Shown: piece by piece, positions 49,501-60,000 of the stretch
How positions within the stretch are numbered: the first letter of the stretch is position 1
Layout of the letters: every line of letters begins with the position of its first letter
NCBI RefSeq assembly: GCF_932526225.1
Contig: NC_064038.1
Span: 10,849,070 to 10,913,069 of the forward strand
Reading direction: 5' to 3'
From: Nematostella vectensis
Lineage: Eukaryota > Cnidaria > Anthozoa > Actiniaria > Edwardsiidae
Length of the DNA stretch: 64,000 nt
Program-made: the position numbers and the translations under genes
The notes under the pieces: generated by a model
Database searches by the model: none
Told to the model about the DNA's origin: nothing
What the model saw: the letters and a program-made list of their open reading frames with translations, nothing else

Positions 49501-50167
49501 GACACCTCTCTATGACAGACACCTCTCTATGACAGACACCTCTCCATGACAGGCACTTCTCTATGATAGACACCTCTCCATGACAGACACCTCTCCATGA
49601 CAGACACCTCTCTATGACAGACACCTCTCCATGACAGACACCTCTCCATGACAGGCACTTCTCTATGACAGACACTTCTCTATGATAGACACCTCTCCAT
49701 GACAGACACCTCTCCATGACAGACACCTCTCCATGACAGACACTTCTCTATGACAGACACCTCTCTATGACAGACAACTTTCTGTGACAGACACCTATCT
49801 CTCATATGCACACATCTCCTTAACAATATCGCACAAAACAGGAAGATCTCCCAAGTACTATGTTTCATGCCATTTAAAGGCTTTACTTTTATAAATGCCT
49901 TGCATATGCTATCTTTCTGGAAGCACATCTTCTTACAAATCTAGAGCAGGAAAAAGTTGACACAAGTTTGTGAGCTCACCTACAAACATCACGGAGCTCG
50001 GCCACCGTCTCCTTAGGAATGCCCATTTCTTCCGTTAATTCGTCATCATCTAGTGTCTGCTTTGTCCTCTCGTAATCCCGAGGCGACACGGACTGTGTAA
50101 CTCTAGTTTTGAAATCCTGAACGCTGATCAAACACGAAATGTCAGATCTATCCACTCTCGCCTCCAT
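22514..50167 (-). CDS. SNAPC3: snRNA-activating protein complex subunit 3 (SNAP50)
   Basis: Eleven exons on the minus strand join in phase: 50167-49980, 48048-48033 (16 nt), 47896-47817, 47681-47618, 47007-46915, 46476-46438, 44702-44601, 44167-44085, 39651-39493, 23296-23189 and 22658-22514 (stop TGA). The product is 358 residues; human is about 411. Family landmarks are [33 protein letters not shown], then in exon 10 [10 protein letters not shown] and [11 protein letters not shown] (Cys302, Cys305), and in exon 11 WITKND and [16 protein letters not shown] (Cys325, Cys328, Cys331). These make the C-terminal zinc domain that contacts the proximal sequence element of snRNA promoters for pol II and pol III. 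Spacing from DD to the first Cys equals that of the human protein as I recall it. Intron 9 is 16.2 kb and holds satellite arrays and a nested opposite-strand gene. The gene is head-to-head with the BTBD gene, 315 bp apart. Confidence 0.93.
23331..27830. repeat. Satellite array 1: about 31/33-bp units in SNAPC3 intron 9
   Basis: About 140 units built on ACTAGCATCTAGCTGTCTAC then CGAAACAAGCT. Three length classes are visible: 31 bp, 33 bp (CATCTATAGC instead of CATCTAGC) and units one base shorter (CCGAACAAG). No indels disrupt the register otherwise. Larger segments are duplicated: the rare variant TAGCGTCTACTTATCTACC occurs at 25491, 26286, 27385 and 27757, and the 795 bp after the first two match closely. 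On the SNAPC3 sense strand the unit reads CTTGTTTCGGTAG then ACAGCTAGATGCT, very close to the true junction of exon 10. Confidence 0.95.
27831..27904. repeat. Transition units between the two satellite arrays
   Basis: Diverged monomers such as CTAGCATCTAGTAATCAACA and CTAGCATCTAGCAATAAACA, each followed by GAGAT and a G/T-rich stretch, share features of both neighbouring arrays. They keep the common TAGCATCTAG core and support descent of both arrays from one monomer of about 42 bp. Confidence 0.75.
27905..32440. repeat. Satellite array 2: 42-bp units in SNAPC3 intron 9
   Basis: About 108 head-to-tail units of 42 bp; the core reads GGCGTAGCATCTAGAAAACC followed by ATACAGAGACAAGG and TTATGTTA. 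Because 42 is divisible by 3, one frame on each strand stays open: plus, 14-residue repeat [14 protein letters not shown] (27912-31301, about 1129 codons); minus, [14 protein letters not shown] (27896-31246, about 1116 codons). The register breaks by a 2-bp insertion near 31285, and a TAA replaces TTA near 31718. Variation is limited to a few sites (GGC/GGT, GTA/CTA, AGA/AGG, TAC/TTC, ATG/ATA/TTG). On the SNAPC3 sense strand each unit has CCTAAC, then a T/C-rich stretch, then TTTTCTAG, resembling a branch point plus acceptor. Confidence 0.95.
32455..32515. repeat. CAGA-type microsatellite
   Basis: Short imperfect (CAGA)n at the right boundary of array 2, where the 42-bp unit ends in GGCCTCAGGCTTAGCC. 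Confidence 0.8.
32521..34464. other. SNAPC3 intron 9 sequence between satellite and nested gene
   Basis: AT-rich, no exon recognised on either strand. A frame on the minus strand near 33570-33824 has several Cys and His residues but no splice or family support; the real SNAPC3 zinc-domain exons are at 23.2 and 22.6 kb. The promoter of the nested plus-strand gene presumably lies at the right end. Confidence 0.4.
34465..37840 (+). CDS. C48-protease-like (apparently inactive) plus PHD-finger protein, nested in SNAPC3 intron 9
   Basis: Four exons join in phase: 34465-34791, 34981-36007, 36339-36490 and 36629-37840 (stop TAA), giving 905 residues. Residues 1-450 are basic, Ser-rich and probably disordered. 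Residues about 453-715 resemble a Ulp1/C48-like cysteine peptidase fold seen in many uncharacterised cnidarian proteins: [23 protein letters not shown], then [40 protein letters not shown] and [15 protein letters not shown]. The apparent catalytic His before Trp is Glu525, and the Cys expected in the DCG motif is Ser680; the Asp of LYD (541) remains. A low-complexity insert of about 115 residues splits the domain. Three 31-residue repeats (EEDIK..PRT.QTDY.HMAE) follow at about 718-810. A PHD finger at about 844-890 ends the protein ([22 protein letters not shown]). Probably nuclear and chromatin-associated by the PHD; function unknown. Donor GTACAG of exon 1 is the weakest joint. Confidence 0.78.
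36088..36290. repeat. (ATCATT)n microsatellite
   Basis: Imperfect ATCATT/ATCATC repeat of about 200 bp in intron 2 of the nested C48-like/PHD gene. The open frames it creates on both strands (poly Leu-Ser, poly Ile-Met) are artefacts. Confidence 0.9.
38155..38910 (+). repeat. 192-bp tandem repeat downstream of nested PHD gene
   Basis: GCTGAAGCTAGTCACAACCA starts at 38161, 38353 and 38545, an exact 192-bp step, and a fourth diverged partial unit runs to about 38910. Each unit carries AATAAA (first at 38278-38283), so the array multiplies a candidate poly(A) signal. It lies 320 bp after the stop codon and may be a duplicated part of the 3'UTR. Confidence 0.9.
38895..39375. repeat. GAT/ATG-rich imperfect microsatellite
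   Basis: Imperfect GATGAT/ATGATG triplets over about 480 bp in SNAPC3 intron 9. No coding signal. Confidence 0.8.
40729..40919. repeat. 190-bp direct duplicate inside the inner transposon, copy 1
   Basis: Begins AATCTTTTACAAAACTAATG and ends CTTTTGTTGAGGATTGT. It is nearly identical to 42309-42499, with about ten differences. The pair is spaced 1.58 kb. Confidence 0.85.
41567..41590. repeat. 24-bp near-perfect palindrome GGTTGACCGT family
   Basis: Arms AACGGTCAACC and GGTTGACCGTT are exact complements around a 2-nt spacer (AC). Related half-sites occur at about 41518 (ACGGTTGACCGTC) and 41730 (ACCGTACACGGTCAAC). The site is central in the inner transposon. Confidence 0.8.
42309..42499. repeat. 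190-bp direct duplicate inside the inner transposon, copy 2
   Basis: Matches 40729-40919 in the same orientation. The shared segment includes a GTAAGT donor-like site on the minus strand. Confidence 0.85.
44926..45930. repeat. Diverged tandem repeat of about 110-150 bp carrying CRE-like motifs
   Basis: About six diverged copies, each with GGTGTCATGTAGGTGTCAAG, then TATGGTCACATGATT, then TGACGTCA-type palindromes and AGCAAAAATATGCTG. The clearest copies start near 44926, 45036, 45180, 45590 and 45737. A MITE at 45289-45538 interrupts them. They lie in SNAPC3 intron 7. Confidence 0.75.
45289..45538. mobile_element. 250-bp MITE in SNAPC3 intron 7
   Basis: 25-bp terminal inverted repeats: the left starts AAAGCCGCATTGTCACCAGT and the right ends with ACTGGTGACAATGCAGCTTT, with one mismatch. 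No coding capacity. Confidence 0.8.
47165..47500. repeat. (ATGATG)n imperfect microsatellite
   Basis: Imperfect ATGATG/GATATT repeats in SNAPC3 intron 4. Open frames here (poly Met-Ile, poly His-Tyr) are artefacts of the triplet period. Confidence 0.9.
48185..49800. repeat. 17-bp minisatellite in SNAPC3 intron 1
   Basis: Units of CTATGACAGACACCTCT recur in two blocks, about 48185-48345 and 49045-49800, separated by about 700 bp of unrelated AT-rich sequence. Common variants are CCATGACAG and CTATGATAG. Confidence 0.9.
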
Positions 50168-50481
50168 TTTGTTTTTTGCTGAATTCTATCAGAGATTCCT
50201 ATTGGTGCATCAGATGGACGAATACTTTGACCAATGAAAGTGCGTGTTATGTTTAAGGTGACAAAGGAGCACTCGGATTGTTTTGCTGCGCCCAACGAAA
50301 AAGTAAAAGATTTTATGTTTGATAGAAGCTTCCCTGATGTGATTTATTTGCCTTTTTAGGCGCCAAGGAGAGGTTAGAATACAACAAACGTGTAGGGTAC
50401 CAGCTGTTGGTTTGGCCTAACCCAATATACTTCGTCTACGAAAGAGAAATTTAACGTTTTGCGAGGTTTAATTATCGAATT
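50168..50481. promoter_or_regulatory. Bidirectional promoter between SNAPC3 and BTBD gene
   Basis: Only 314 bp separate the two start codons. Two CCAAT boxes face opposite ways: ATTGG at 50201-50205 and CCAAT at 50231-50235. No TATA box is evident. Layout is typical of a shared housekeeping promoter. Confidence 0.65.
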
Positions 50482-52272
50482 ATGGGTTCGACATCATACA
50501 ACTGGCAGGCGGAAAAGACCAAAGTAGGAGACCGTATTTCTTTCCTCTATAACAATGAAATTCTTAGCGATGTGTACTTTCTGGTCGGCAAAGGCCCCCA
50601 GAGAAGACGAATTCCCGCTCACAAGTTTGTTCTTTCGATTGGAAGCGCTGTTTTTGATGCGATGTTTAACGGAGGAATCGCAACTCAATCCGACGAAGTC
50701 GAACTACCAGATGTAGAACCATCCGCATTTATGGCCCTTCTTCGTTTTCTCTACACGGACGAGGTCCAAATCGGCCCTGAAACAGTCATGACAACACTTT
50801 ACACAGCCAAAAAATACGCTATTCCTACTCTCGAAAAAGCTTGTGTGGATTTTTTAAAGAAAAATCTAGCGCCTGACAATGCCTTCATGTTACTAAGCCA
50901 AGCAAGATTGTTCGACGAGCCTCAACTAGCCGCCCTGTGTTTAGAATGCATTGACAAAAATACCGTTGAGGCAGTGAACGCAGAAGGATTTCCAGATATA
51001 GACTATGATACACTTTATGTGGTACTACAAAGGGATACATTAGCCATAAGGGAAAGTCAGTTGTTCACTGCTGTAGCACGCTGGGCTGAGCACGAATGCC
51101 TGAGAAGAAGAATTCCTAGCAATGCCGAAAACAAACGGTATTTAACTAATAAGATTATATTTCTCTGTATGTCTATCATTTGACATATATACAGTGTGAT
51201 ATAAACAAAAATAAGGCGTGCTATTGGATAGTCTTTTTCTCTTTAATTACAACCTACCAAAAATGGACAAATAAACTCCGAAAAGTGAAATTTTTCAGTG
51301 GGAAAAAATACACACTAGCATTTGGAATTTATAACAAAAAGTGGTAATCGACTCTGCAGGATTTTTACCAAACAAACTAGATCACATATAGTGATTATTT
51401 TGCACAAGATTTCTTCGGTGGAGAATATCCATTGTAGTGGAGGCATTGGAAGAGTGTTTTGTTATTTATGAGAAGCTGCAGATTCTTCTGCTATAGTTGA
51501 TAAGATTTTAGACCCAACTTTATCAATATAAGAGAGAACTTGCAAGGATGTAATATGCTAAGTACTTTGTATTTCCTCTAGTGACAAACTCATGGGTGTT
51601 TTTGTTTATTCCACCAGCACTGCACTAGCCAAGGCGTTGTACCAGATCCGGTTCCCGCTGATGACTGTTGAAGAATTTGCATCATGTGCAGCACAATCTA
51701 ATATTCTAACAGACAAAGAAGTTGTCTCTCTTTTCCTCCACTTCACAGTCAACCCTAAACCTCAAGTCCACTTCCTGGACAAGCCGAGATGCTGCCTGAC
51801 AGGCAAAGAGAAGGTCATTAATCGCTTCGCCAAGGTGGAGAGCCGCTGGGGTTACAGTGGCACCAGTGACCGTATTCGGTTCAGCTGCAGTCGCAGGATT
51901 TTTGTAGTAGGGCTTGGGCTTTATGGCTCAATGTACGGCCCAAGCGATTACCAAGTCACAGTGCAGTTGATTCAGACAGACACTAATGAGATTCTTGCCC
52001 ATAACGAGACAGCTTTTAATAGTGATGGGAATGACTCGGTTTTTCGAGTCATGTTTAAAGAACCAGTTGAGACTAAGCCAAATGTGAGTTACACTGCGAG
52101 CGCAACACTCAGGGGGCCTGATTCGCATTATGGGACATCTGGTCAGAAAAAGGTTGTGTATGACTTAGATGGGAAGGAAAAATTAACATTTAACTTCTCC
52201 TATGCAACAGGAAATAATAATGGGACATCAGTGGAAGATGGACAGATACCAGAGATAATATTCTATACATAG
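50482..52272 (+). CDS. BTB/POZ-BACK-PHR domain protein of the BTBD1/BTBD2 type
   Basis: Two exons, 50482-51137 and 51618-52272 (stop TAG), join in phase to 436 residues. Human BTBD1 and BTBD2 are about 480 and 525, with longer N-termini. A BTB domain (about residues 20-125: [35 protein letters not shown]) is followed by BACK ([42 protein letters not shown]) and a C-terminal PHR domain ([52 protein letters not shown]). Family members are adaptors for Cullin-3 ubiquitin ligases and bind topoisomerase I. The acceptor at 51615-51617 restores the family spacing [15 protein letters not shown]; an upstream acceptor at about 51582 would add eleven residues not expected in the family. AATAAA at 52759-52764 may be the poly(A) signal. 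Confidence 0.92.
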
Positions 52273-53917
52273 CATCAATTATAAAACAGAATTGAGTGTT
52301 TTATACCTGAACCAGAAAGCCTGTTCTGTATTTTCCTGTTACTCTGATGAATAGATACAGTAAAGGTTAAGTAATTGAAAATTAATCAGAAAAAAAAGGA
52401 ATGTCTGAGAAAAGAAATCCTGTGATTCCAAAATGTTTTTCAAGAAAGCCACCATCCAATCTCTCAAAATGAGTGACACTTCAAAAGATATCTAAAACAT
52501 ATTATTGTACAAAAGCTATTGAACTACAGTACTTAATGGTTAGTTTCTAATATTACTTAGTCTTCTTGTGTAGTGACAAACTAAAAACTTTAGACTGGTT
52601 AGGAACCTAAACAAACGCCCTGATTTGAGATGTGCTTTGGTTTAGTAACAGAATTTCATAAAGTTTTTGCCAAGTGCCATAGGAAAGCTGATATGCAGGG
52701 AGGCTGGCGTCTTTGTGATCTTATTGGAGCTTATTCCAATGTGTGGAGTTGAGAATCTAATAAATGTGACCTATTATAGAAATAAAGATTCTAAAGAGAG
52801 ACTCTTTTTTTTATCTTTTTGCAATATTAACCAAAAAATGAAAAACCAAACTTTATATAAGCATTATAAGCAAGCATTATATAAACATGCAAGAATAATT
52901 TTTGATTCACAAGAACTACGAGTGCTCTGACATGCATTTCTCTGAAGGGGGTAGAGACTCGTCGACAGGGGGATGATCGTTGGCAAAATCGATTTTTAAC
53001 AAAACTGCCAAGGTGGCCACTCTAGCTCAAGTAGCACTATCAAGGGGAACAGAGTACAAAAATGGACCAATTTCAAATAGCCCCATTCCCTAGTTTTTTT
53101 AAGGGACGTTAGTGGGTCCAAACCCTCCCATTCCCATCTACAGTATATATGACACTTCTGTTTCAATATTGTTTTATTTCTAAAAGCTTACTAGGTACCC
53201 ATTTTGCCATATCTGGGCCATTTCACATTACTGTTGTCTAAGATCAATTCAAAGAAATGAATTTTGTCCTTTTTTGTGATGTTCTTTAGGCCATTTTGTG
53301 TGACATGGCCAAGATATGACAAGAAATATTTGTTTTAACTAATTATTTTGTCAAACTAAAGACTCTTAAGGATTCTCCTTAGCCATATTTGGGCAGGAGT
53401 AGCTAGCTGGAAATACTAAAATCAAACACTACTGTCATTTGATGCACATGTCTGAAACCAGAAAAAAAAGAACAATTTAAAATTAGATCATTGAAATTAC
53501 AGTCCTGATTCTTATAGAATCGTTGCTTACAATAAGTTTCATTGAAAATATAAACCATGCTATATTATCCTTAACATGATTCCACACTAAGTAGAGTACA
53601 CTTTGATTAAAGATATGCTTTTCACACAGGCAATAATATGAAATTCTATAGTAAATTGTCATAATCTATATATTAATTACAATCATAAACTGTCACTCAT
53701 GAGTACCGAAAGGTACTGAATAATTTCCCCCTATTTCCCAGCTTTGGTTATAGCAAATATTTTACATTGTTTAATTTCGATTGACAAAACATAAGAAATA
53801 CTGTATTTAAAAAAAAAGAAACAGCTAAAAATAATCTAGCTTGTTGTCATCAACCTGACATTGTTGGGGGTGGGGAATAGTTGTAGAATCTATCAGGGCA
53901 TTAAGGGATGTCACCCC

Positions 53918-53951
<34 letters not shown>

Positions 53952-54092
53952 AGTAAATCCTGGCTACATGCCTGGTAAAAAAACTGCATTGGCGTTTTTT
54001 TTTTGTTATTTTTACAACTTGGGTTGATTTGTTATTGAGTGAAATGAAATTTCAAAAAAGAACTTTGCAACAAATACAAAATTGATTAGTTA
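52273..54092. other. Convergent intergenic region, BTBD and HOMER 3' ends
   Basis: No exon recognised. It holds a copy of a dispersed repeat at about 52945-53145 and a pure C-run of over 30 bases at about 53918-53951, the latter a likely assembly and replication trouble spot. Confidence 0.5.
52945..53145. repeat. Dispersed repeat, copy 1 (transposon fragment)
   Basis: AAGGTGGCCACTCTAGCTCA, CACTATCAAGGGGAACAGAG and GGGACGTTAGTGGGTCCA are shared with 56221-56350. Origin unknown; it has no coding capacity. Confidence 0.7.
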
Positions 54093-57000
54093 TTAATTTG
54101 TTATCAGAGATGATATTTTCTCATTTAGATCACTCATCTCTTGTAGCTTTTGAGAGAGAGTTTGCTGTAATGATTTTAGTTGTTCTTTTGCATTCTGATT
54201 CACAGAAGCTTGGCTCATTCGTTCTTCTAGGTCTTTCACTCTTTGTTCTAATTCTTGATTCTTAACTTTACTTTCCTGAAAAAAGAGAATTATTCAATTT
54301 CAAAGACATCGGAAACCATCGATGTCATCATCATCAACACCCTCTCCATCATCTTCATAATTCAAGTGATCACTTGAACAACACCATCAGTTTTTCATCT
54401 ATTTTACCATCAATGCTACCATCATTATCAACACCATTATTTTCATTATCAACAACATAATTGCCACTTTCTGGTTTCCATCATTCAAACTAATAAAATT
54501 ACATTTGGTGCTGTTTGATTGGTCAGGGCATTTGCTGCTGTTTGATTGGTATGGGCATTTGGTGCTGTTTGATTGGTCAGGGCATTTGGTGCTGTTTGAT
54601 TGGTCAGGGCATTTGGTGCTGTTTGATTGGTCAGGGCATTTGGTGCTGTTTGATTGGTCAGGGCATTTGGTGCTGTTTGATTGGTCAGGGCATTTGGTGC
54701 TGTTTGATTGGTCAGGGCATTTGGTGCTGTTTGATTCGTCTGGGCATTTGGTGCTGTTTGATTGGTCAGGGCATTTGGTGCTGTTTGATTGGTTAGGGCA
54801 TTGCAGAGAGGTGGCATGGTAGAAACTTTAGGTACAAAGCTACCATATTTAAGGGTGTTGGGACATTTCTCCAAATGCTGTTGCTAAGGAAATTTGAAAC
54901 GCTATAAATCCGCCAAATATTTGTGAAATAAAATAAATTTAGTCATGGCATCATTGTTTATCGATGTCTAAATTTAGGTGGCGTCATCATGATCGCGCAC
55001 GTGCCTAACAACCAAATCGCAAGTAACAAGAAATGTCCTAACACCATTAACTCATACCTGGAATTTAAGGATAATTTTACAATAAAGGGCTAAACGCCTA
55101 TTTTACTGTAAAATGTAAATATTAGTTAATGATACCTTAATCTGACTTGACAGATCAGCATTTGTTCCTTTAAGTTGAGATATTTCCTCGTCCTTATCTG
55201 ACACCATGCTTTCAAGGTGTATAATCCGACCCTCAAATGCCATCTTCTCCTGCTGCATGTTGTTGAAAACATCAGCATTCATATCGGATGATTCTAGCTC
55301 TTGTACCTGGAAAATATTATGGAAAACGGTAAAAATATTGAAGAGAATGTGTACATTGTAGCCCAGACAGGGTGGTCAAGGACAAGATAAAATCACAAAT
55401 AAATAAAAAGTATTATGGGTACAGCCATGCATGAGGATCCAGCATACTGTATTTTGCGGGCGCTCCAAAAGGTCACCCCCCCTGGGGCACAACCACATGT
55501 TTATTATTAGAAAAGCAATTCTCTAGGAACATCCACTTGGCATCTGACAAAACTGTTTGCCCCCAAGGACAGAGTTTATCATTTTGCTAGAAAGGGTGGT
55601 TCTAATCTGTAGAACCCAATGAGCTATACCTTGATTTACCATGAAGACCATGAATTGTGTGCCCCCAATGATGAGCATCATTTTACAATTGACCTGCCAC
55701 GTTCAAATGTCACCCAACCCTAAATGATACCTTTTTTCTAAGTTTACTGCTTTCTTCTTTGTATGCATTTAGCTGTTTCTTCCACTCCTCTACGTTTGCA
55801 GTGCTCTCTTGTAAAGCGGCAGTAAGCCGAGCATTGTTATTCTTCAATGTCTGAAGCTCTGCCTCCCACTTCTTAGCGTTCCCAGAGCTGTTGACAGAAG
55901 CTTTTGCTATTAGTTAAGTAGACACACATTAACATAAGAAAGAAGTTTTATGTAAGCTTTCCGAGGGGGGGGCAGGGGAATCTGATAAAAAAGATGGGGT
56001 GATTGTTTGCAAAATAAATTTTAACCCTAAGGGATATCAAAGAATCGGGAAAAAATGTTAAACACACCCTTAGGAATAGCAGTTGGTCGAATTTTATACC
56101 CTAAGAGATAGGACCATCACCCGTCCCTTCTCTGGAGAGTCCTCCAGGTTTTTTTTTTCTCTCTGGTTGGATAATTATGTTCATGTCAATCGGATAGTTC
56201 TTTTCTCAACCTCACATTACAAGACTGTCAAGGTGGCCACTCTAGCTCAAGTCGCACTATCAAGGGGAACAGAGTACAAAATTAGACCAATTTCAAATAG
56301 CCCATTCCCAGTTTTTTACCCAAGGGACGTTAGTGGGTCCAGACCCTCCTATTCCCAATTATCAATTTGGGTGTGGTCAACAGAAATTCTTACCCCTAAG
56401 AGATACCAAATTGGGTGTGGGAGAAGGATTTTTTACACCCTAAGAGATAGCAGGATCGTGAAAAAACTCTGTCAGAGACCCCCTAAGGAATAGCAGTTGG
56501 GCAAATTTTATACCCTAAAGACGCCACAGAATGGGGCAAATCCTTCAACAACTCAACTTCAACAGTTTGTTGAAATGTTATATCCTATAAGAGATAGGTC
56601 AAGTCACCCCTGTCTACTTTTCTGGAGAGTCCCCTCCCCCCCCCTCCTCCCCTGGGTATCCAATCCAGTGATGCTGAGTCAAAAGTACAAGCCTTCCTTT
56701 GCCCCCTACACCCACATATCAAAGATAAGTAAATGAATGCCCAAAACAAGGCTGAAAACAAGAACATTTATTGAAAGTCCCTATATGTTAAGCTGGAAAT
56801 CAGTAGAACATAACCATACAATTACATCATAAGTTGATTATCAGAGGACAGACCCATAAAACAAAAAAAACTAAATATGTACTCTATAATCTCCAACTTT
56901 TCTTGTATTTGACTAACGTTGCCCTGGGGTCAGTAAAATAAGAACTTACCTTTGAGCAAGAGCCATCTTAAGTCTGTCATTTTCATATTTGAGTTGAGCC

Positions 57001-60000
57001 TCAGTATTGCCAACTGGTTTGTGACTAATTGCTGGAGAATCTTTACTCTCATCCTGAAGTTAAATCATATAATTTGTACATTAGATTGCCTGCTTTAGGC
57101 AGGTCCTTATAACAAGTGAAAAAACTTTTAAAATGGTACACATTTCTGGTGTCCAGAAAGATATATTAAAGCTTGAAATAAAAATATTGTCAGAAATTAA
57201 TATATGCAAAATTCTTGATTTTTTGCACTGTTAATTTTTTTTCTTGTGCATTTTTTTGCATTTATTTCAGGGCATTTTCCCCTTAATTGTTTGAGCCAGC
57301 TCAATTTTTTTAAGGTGCACAAATCCCCCCCCCGGGTGCACAAACCCCCTCCCCCCGGGTGCACAAATCCCCCTCCCCCCGGGGTGTGCAAATCCCCCTC
57401 CCCCCGGGTGCACAAATCCCCCTCCCCCCGGGTGCACAAATCCCCCTCCCCAGGGCGCACAAATCCCCCTCCCCCCGGGTGCACAAATCCCCCTTCCCCC
57501 GGGTGCACAAATCCCCCTCCCCCTGGGTGCACAAATCCCCCTCCCCCCGGGGTGCACAAATCCCCCTCCCCCCGAGGTGCACAAATCCCCCTCCCCCAGG
57601 GGTGCACAAATCCCCCTCCCCCCGGGGTGCACAAATCCCCCTCCCCCCGGGGTGCACAAATCCCCCTCCCCCCGGAGTGCACAAATCCCCCTCCCCCCGG
57701 GTGCACAAATCCCCCTCCCCCCTCCCCAAAGTAGTCCCTATGGTTCTTCACTAGCTACATCATGCATACTAATGAGAATAATGATGTGACACTGAGAAGT
57801 GAAGGGGAATGGGATATGACTACGAAATGAGAAAGAAGGGACAATCAGAAGACAAAAGGCAGAAGACAAAAAGAAATTACTGCTTCAATTGGCACTGGGC
57901 CTGTACATTACATTAGGCCAAGTAAAAAAAAAGATATGTTTATCGTCCCTGCCTGCATCCTTTTTCGGGGCCGCATCGATATTTTTTGTATTTTTTATTT
58001 GTTATTTCTGCTGCTTTTTTTATTGTTTGTTCGTCAGAAGTTCAAATTTCGTGCGTTAAGGGTGCCTGGTGCCTGCTTTTCTTACGATGGTTTTCACCCC
58101 TTGCAACATCGTGGAACTTTCCTTTGTAAATCGTACAAACCTTTGACAAACCAAGGAAAACAATAAATAAAAAATAATTTAAAAAAGGGCTGCATGCTCC
58201 CTATTTTATTCTTATCAGTACGATATTTTATTTTTACTTGGCCTTATTCACTCTGTACAAAGCAGAATTAATAGGTGCTAATTGTCACTCTTGGTGCAGT
58301 TCATATCCTGAGAAAGTGTACGCAGATTGAAATTAATGAAAGTTAGCATTATGATAGGAATTATTAGCAGTGTTATCTTACTTGAGGAATTACTCTAAAG
58401 GACGAGAAACGAGAGACATTTGCACTTCCTGGGGGTGGTCCCACTCGACCGCTATCTGCATCAAAACTATGTCGCCTTACAAACTGAAAGCACCAAAAAG
58501 CTGTTAATAGTTAGAAAGAGCAGTGAGTTAGAAAAATGAGACATTTGCACTTCCTGGGGGTGGTCCCACCCGACCACTATCTGCATCAAAACTATGTCGC
58601 CTTACAAACTGAAAGTACCAAAAAGCTGTTAATGGTTAGAAAGAGCAGTGAGTTAGATCAATCAGTATGCACAATGATGCTGGTAGCACTAAGCACCAAG
58701 AACCTGTTCAGGCAAACTTTGAAAAAACTAGGTTCTTATACATGGGTGTTTACTGTACTCATTCTTTTTCAAACTTAAGATGCTGGTGGCTGGAGGAAGA
58801 TCTAACATTGAACAACTTTTAATACCCATCACAAAACAAGTTATCTTACAGGGCTAGATTCAGGAGATGGTAAGAGAGTGTGAGAAGGTTAGAAGAAAGG
58901 ATTTCAATTTTGTGGATTTCTTTATATATCCCCTTACATCCATAATATCAGTTGCCATCTACATTTTACCATGATTTGACTTCTCAATGTCTGACCTCTC
59001 CCTTACCTCAATACTACTTGTGGAAGACCCACTTCGGATGGAAGGTGTCTTCTTCCCAGACTGAGGTGTTGGCGACCCGTTGGTGCCGTTCATTTGTGGA
59101 CTACTGATAACCGCATTAGGAAGTGATGGTTTCGGTGAGTTTGACCCCCCAGATGTAATACTAGAACTGCTGATTGATTTTGAGGATCCTCTGGCTTCTT
59201 TGAACTTCTCTGCAAACTAAAGAAAAAAGATAGCTCATAATTATACAAATACAATTAACAAAATCAGGATTATTAACAATTCTAGACAGTAAATTTTTGG
59301 ATGGAATCTACAAATTCCAATGACACACAAAAAGTCGCATCAAAATTTAAAAGGGGGAATTTGCTTTTTTTATCATCACTTGTACATTTTTCCATCATAT
59401 TTGCTTACCATATTATCGAACCACATAACGTTCCAAAGACATACAATATACAGTAAAAACCTGTGTAAGAACCAGGCAGAAATTTTGGATTCTGATACCC
59501 CAAAATATAAGTACCTTCTTTATATGATGGGTTACTCCATGTAAAATGAACAAAAATTGGGATTTTAGATTATGTCAAACATTTTAATTTTCTATAAAGA
59601 TAAGATTACAGATTTTTCATGCAGTAGGATATCTCTATAGCAAAGTGGCTATGTATTCACTCACACTTCTGTAATTATGAATCCTACTGTTGATTACACA
59701 TTAAAAAAAAAAACCTAAGAACCTAAAATATAAGAACCCCTTTTTCCAGACTTGATAAAGTCTAGGCTCTTACATGAAGGTTTTTACTGTACTAATTTAC
59801 CTTGTTCAGTTCTGCTTCGGAGGGGAAGCCAAGGCCAAATACACTGCTGACTTTGGGATCAGACCATTGGCCAAACTTCTGTGATGTTTTCGTAAAGTTC
59901 ATATTGGGAAATATGGTACTGTTGATGATAGCCTAAAGGACCAACACATTTAAAAATACCAGTTACTACCACTAGAAGCAGATGGGGAAGTTCTAAAATA

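Noticed and set aside
49493-49928. Cys/Trp-rich minus-strand frames
   Set aside because: They are the 17-bp minisatellite read in different frames.
51592-51617. Upstream acceptor for BTBD exon 2 adding eleven residues
   Set aside because: The acceptor at 51615-51617 restores the exact family spacing across the junction.
54485-54874. NQTAPNALT repeat protein
   Set aside because: The 27-bp minisatellite is intronic to HOMER and lacks a start or splice context.
57197-57789. Gly-rich and Pro-rich open frames on both strands
   Set aside because: They are readings of the C-rich minisatellite in HOMER intron 5.
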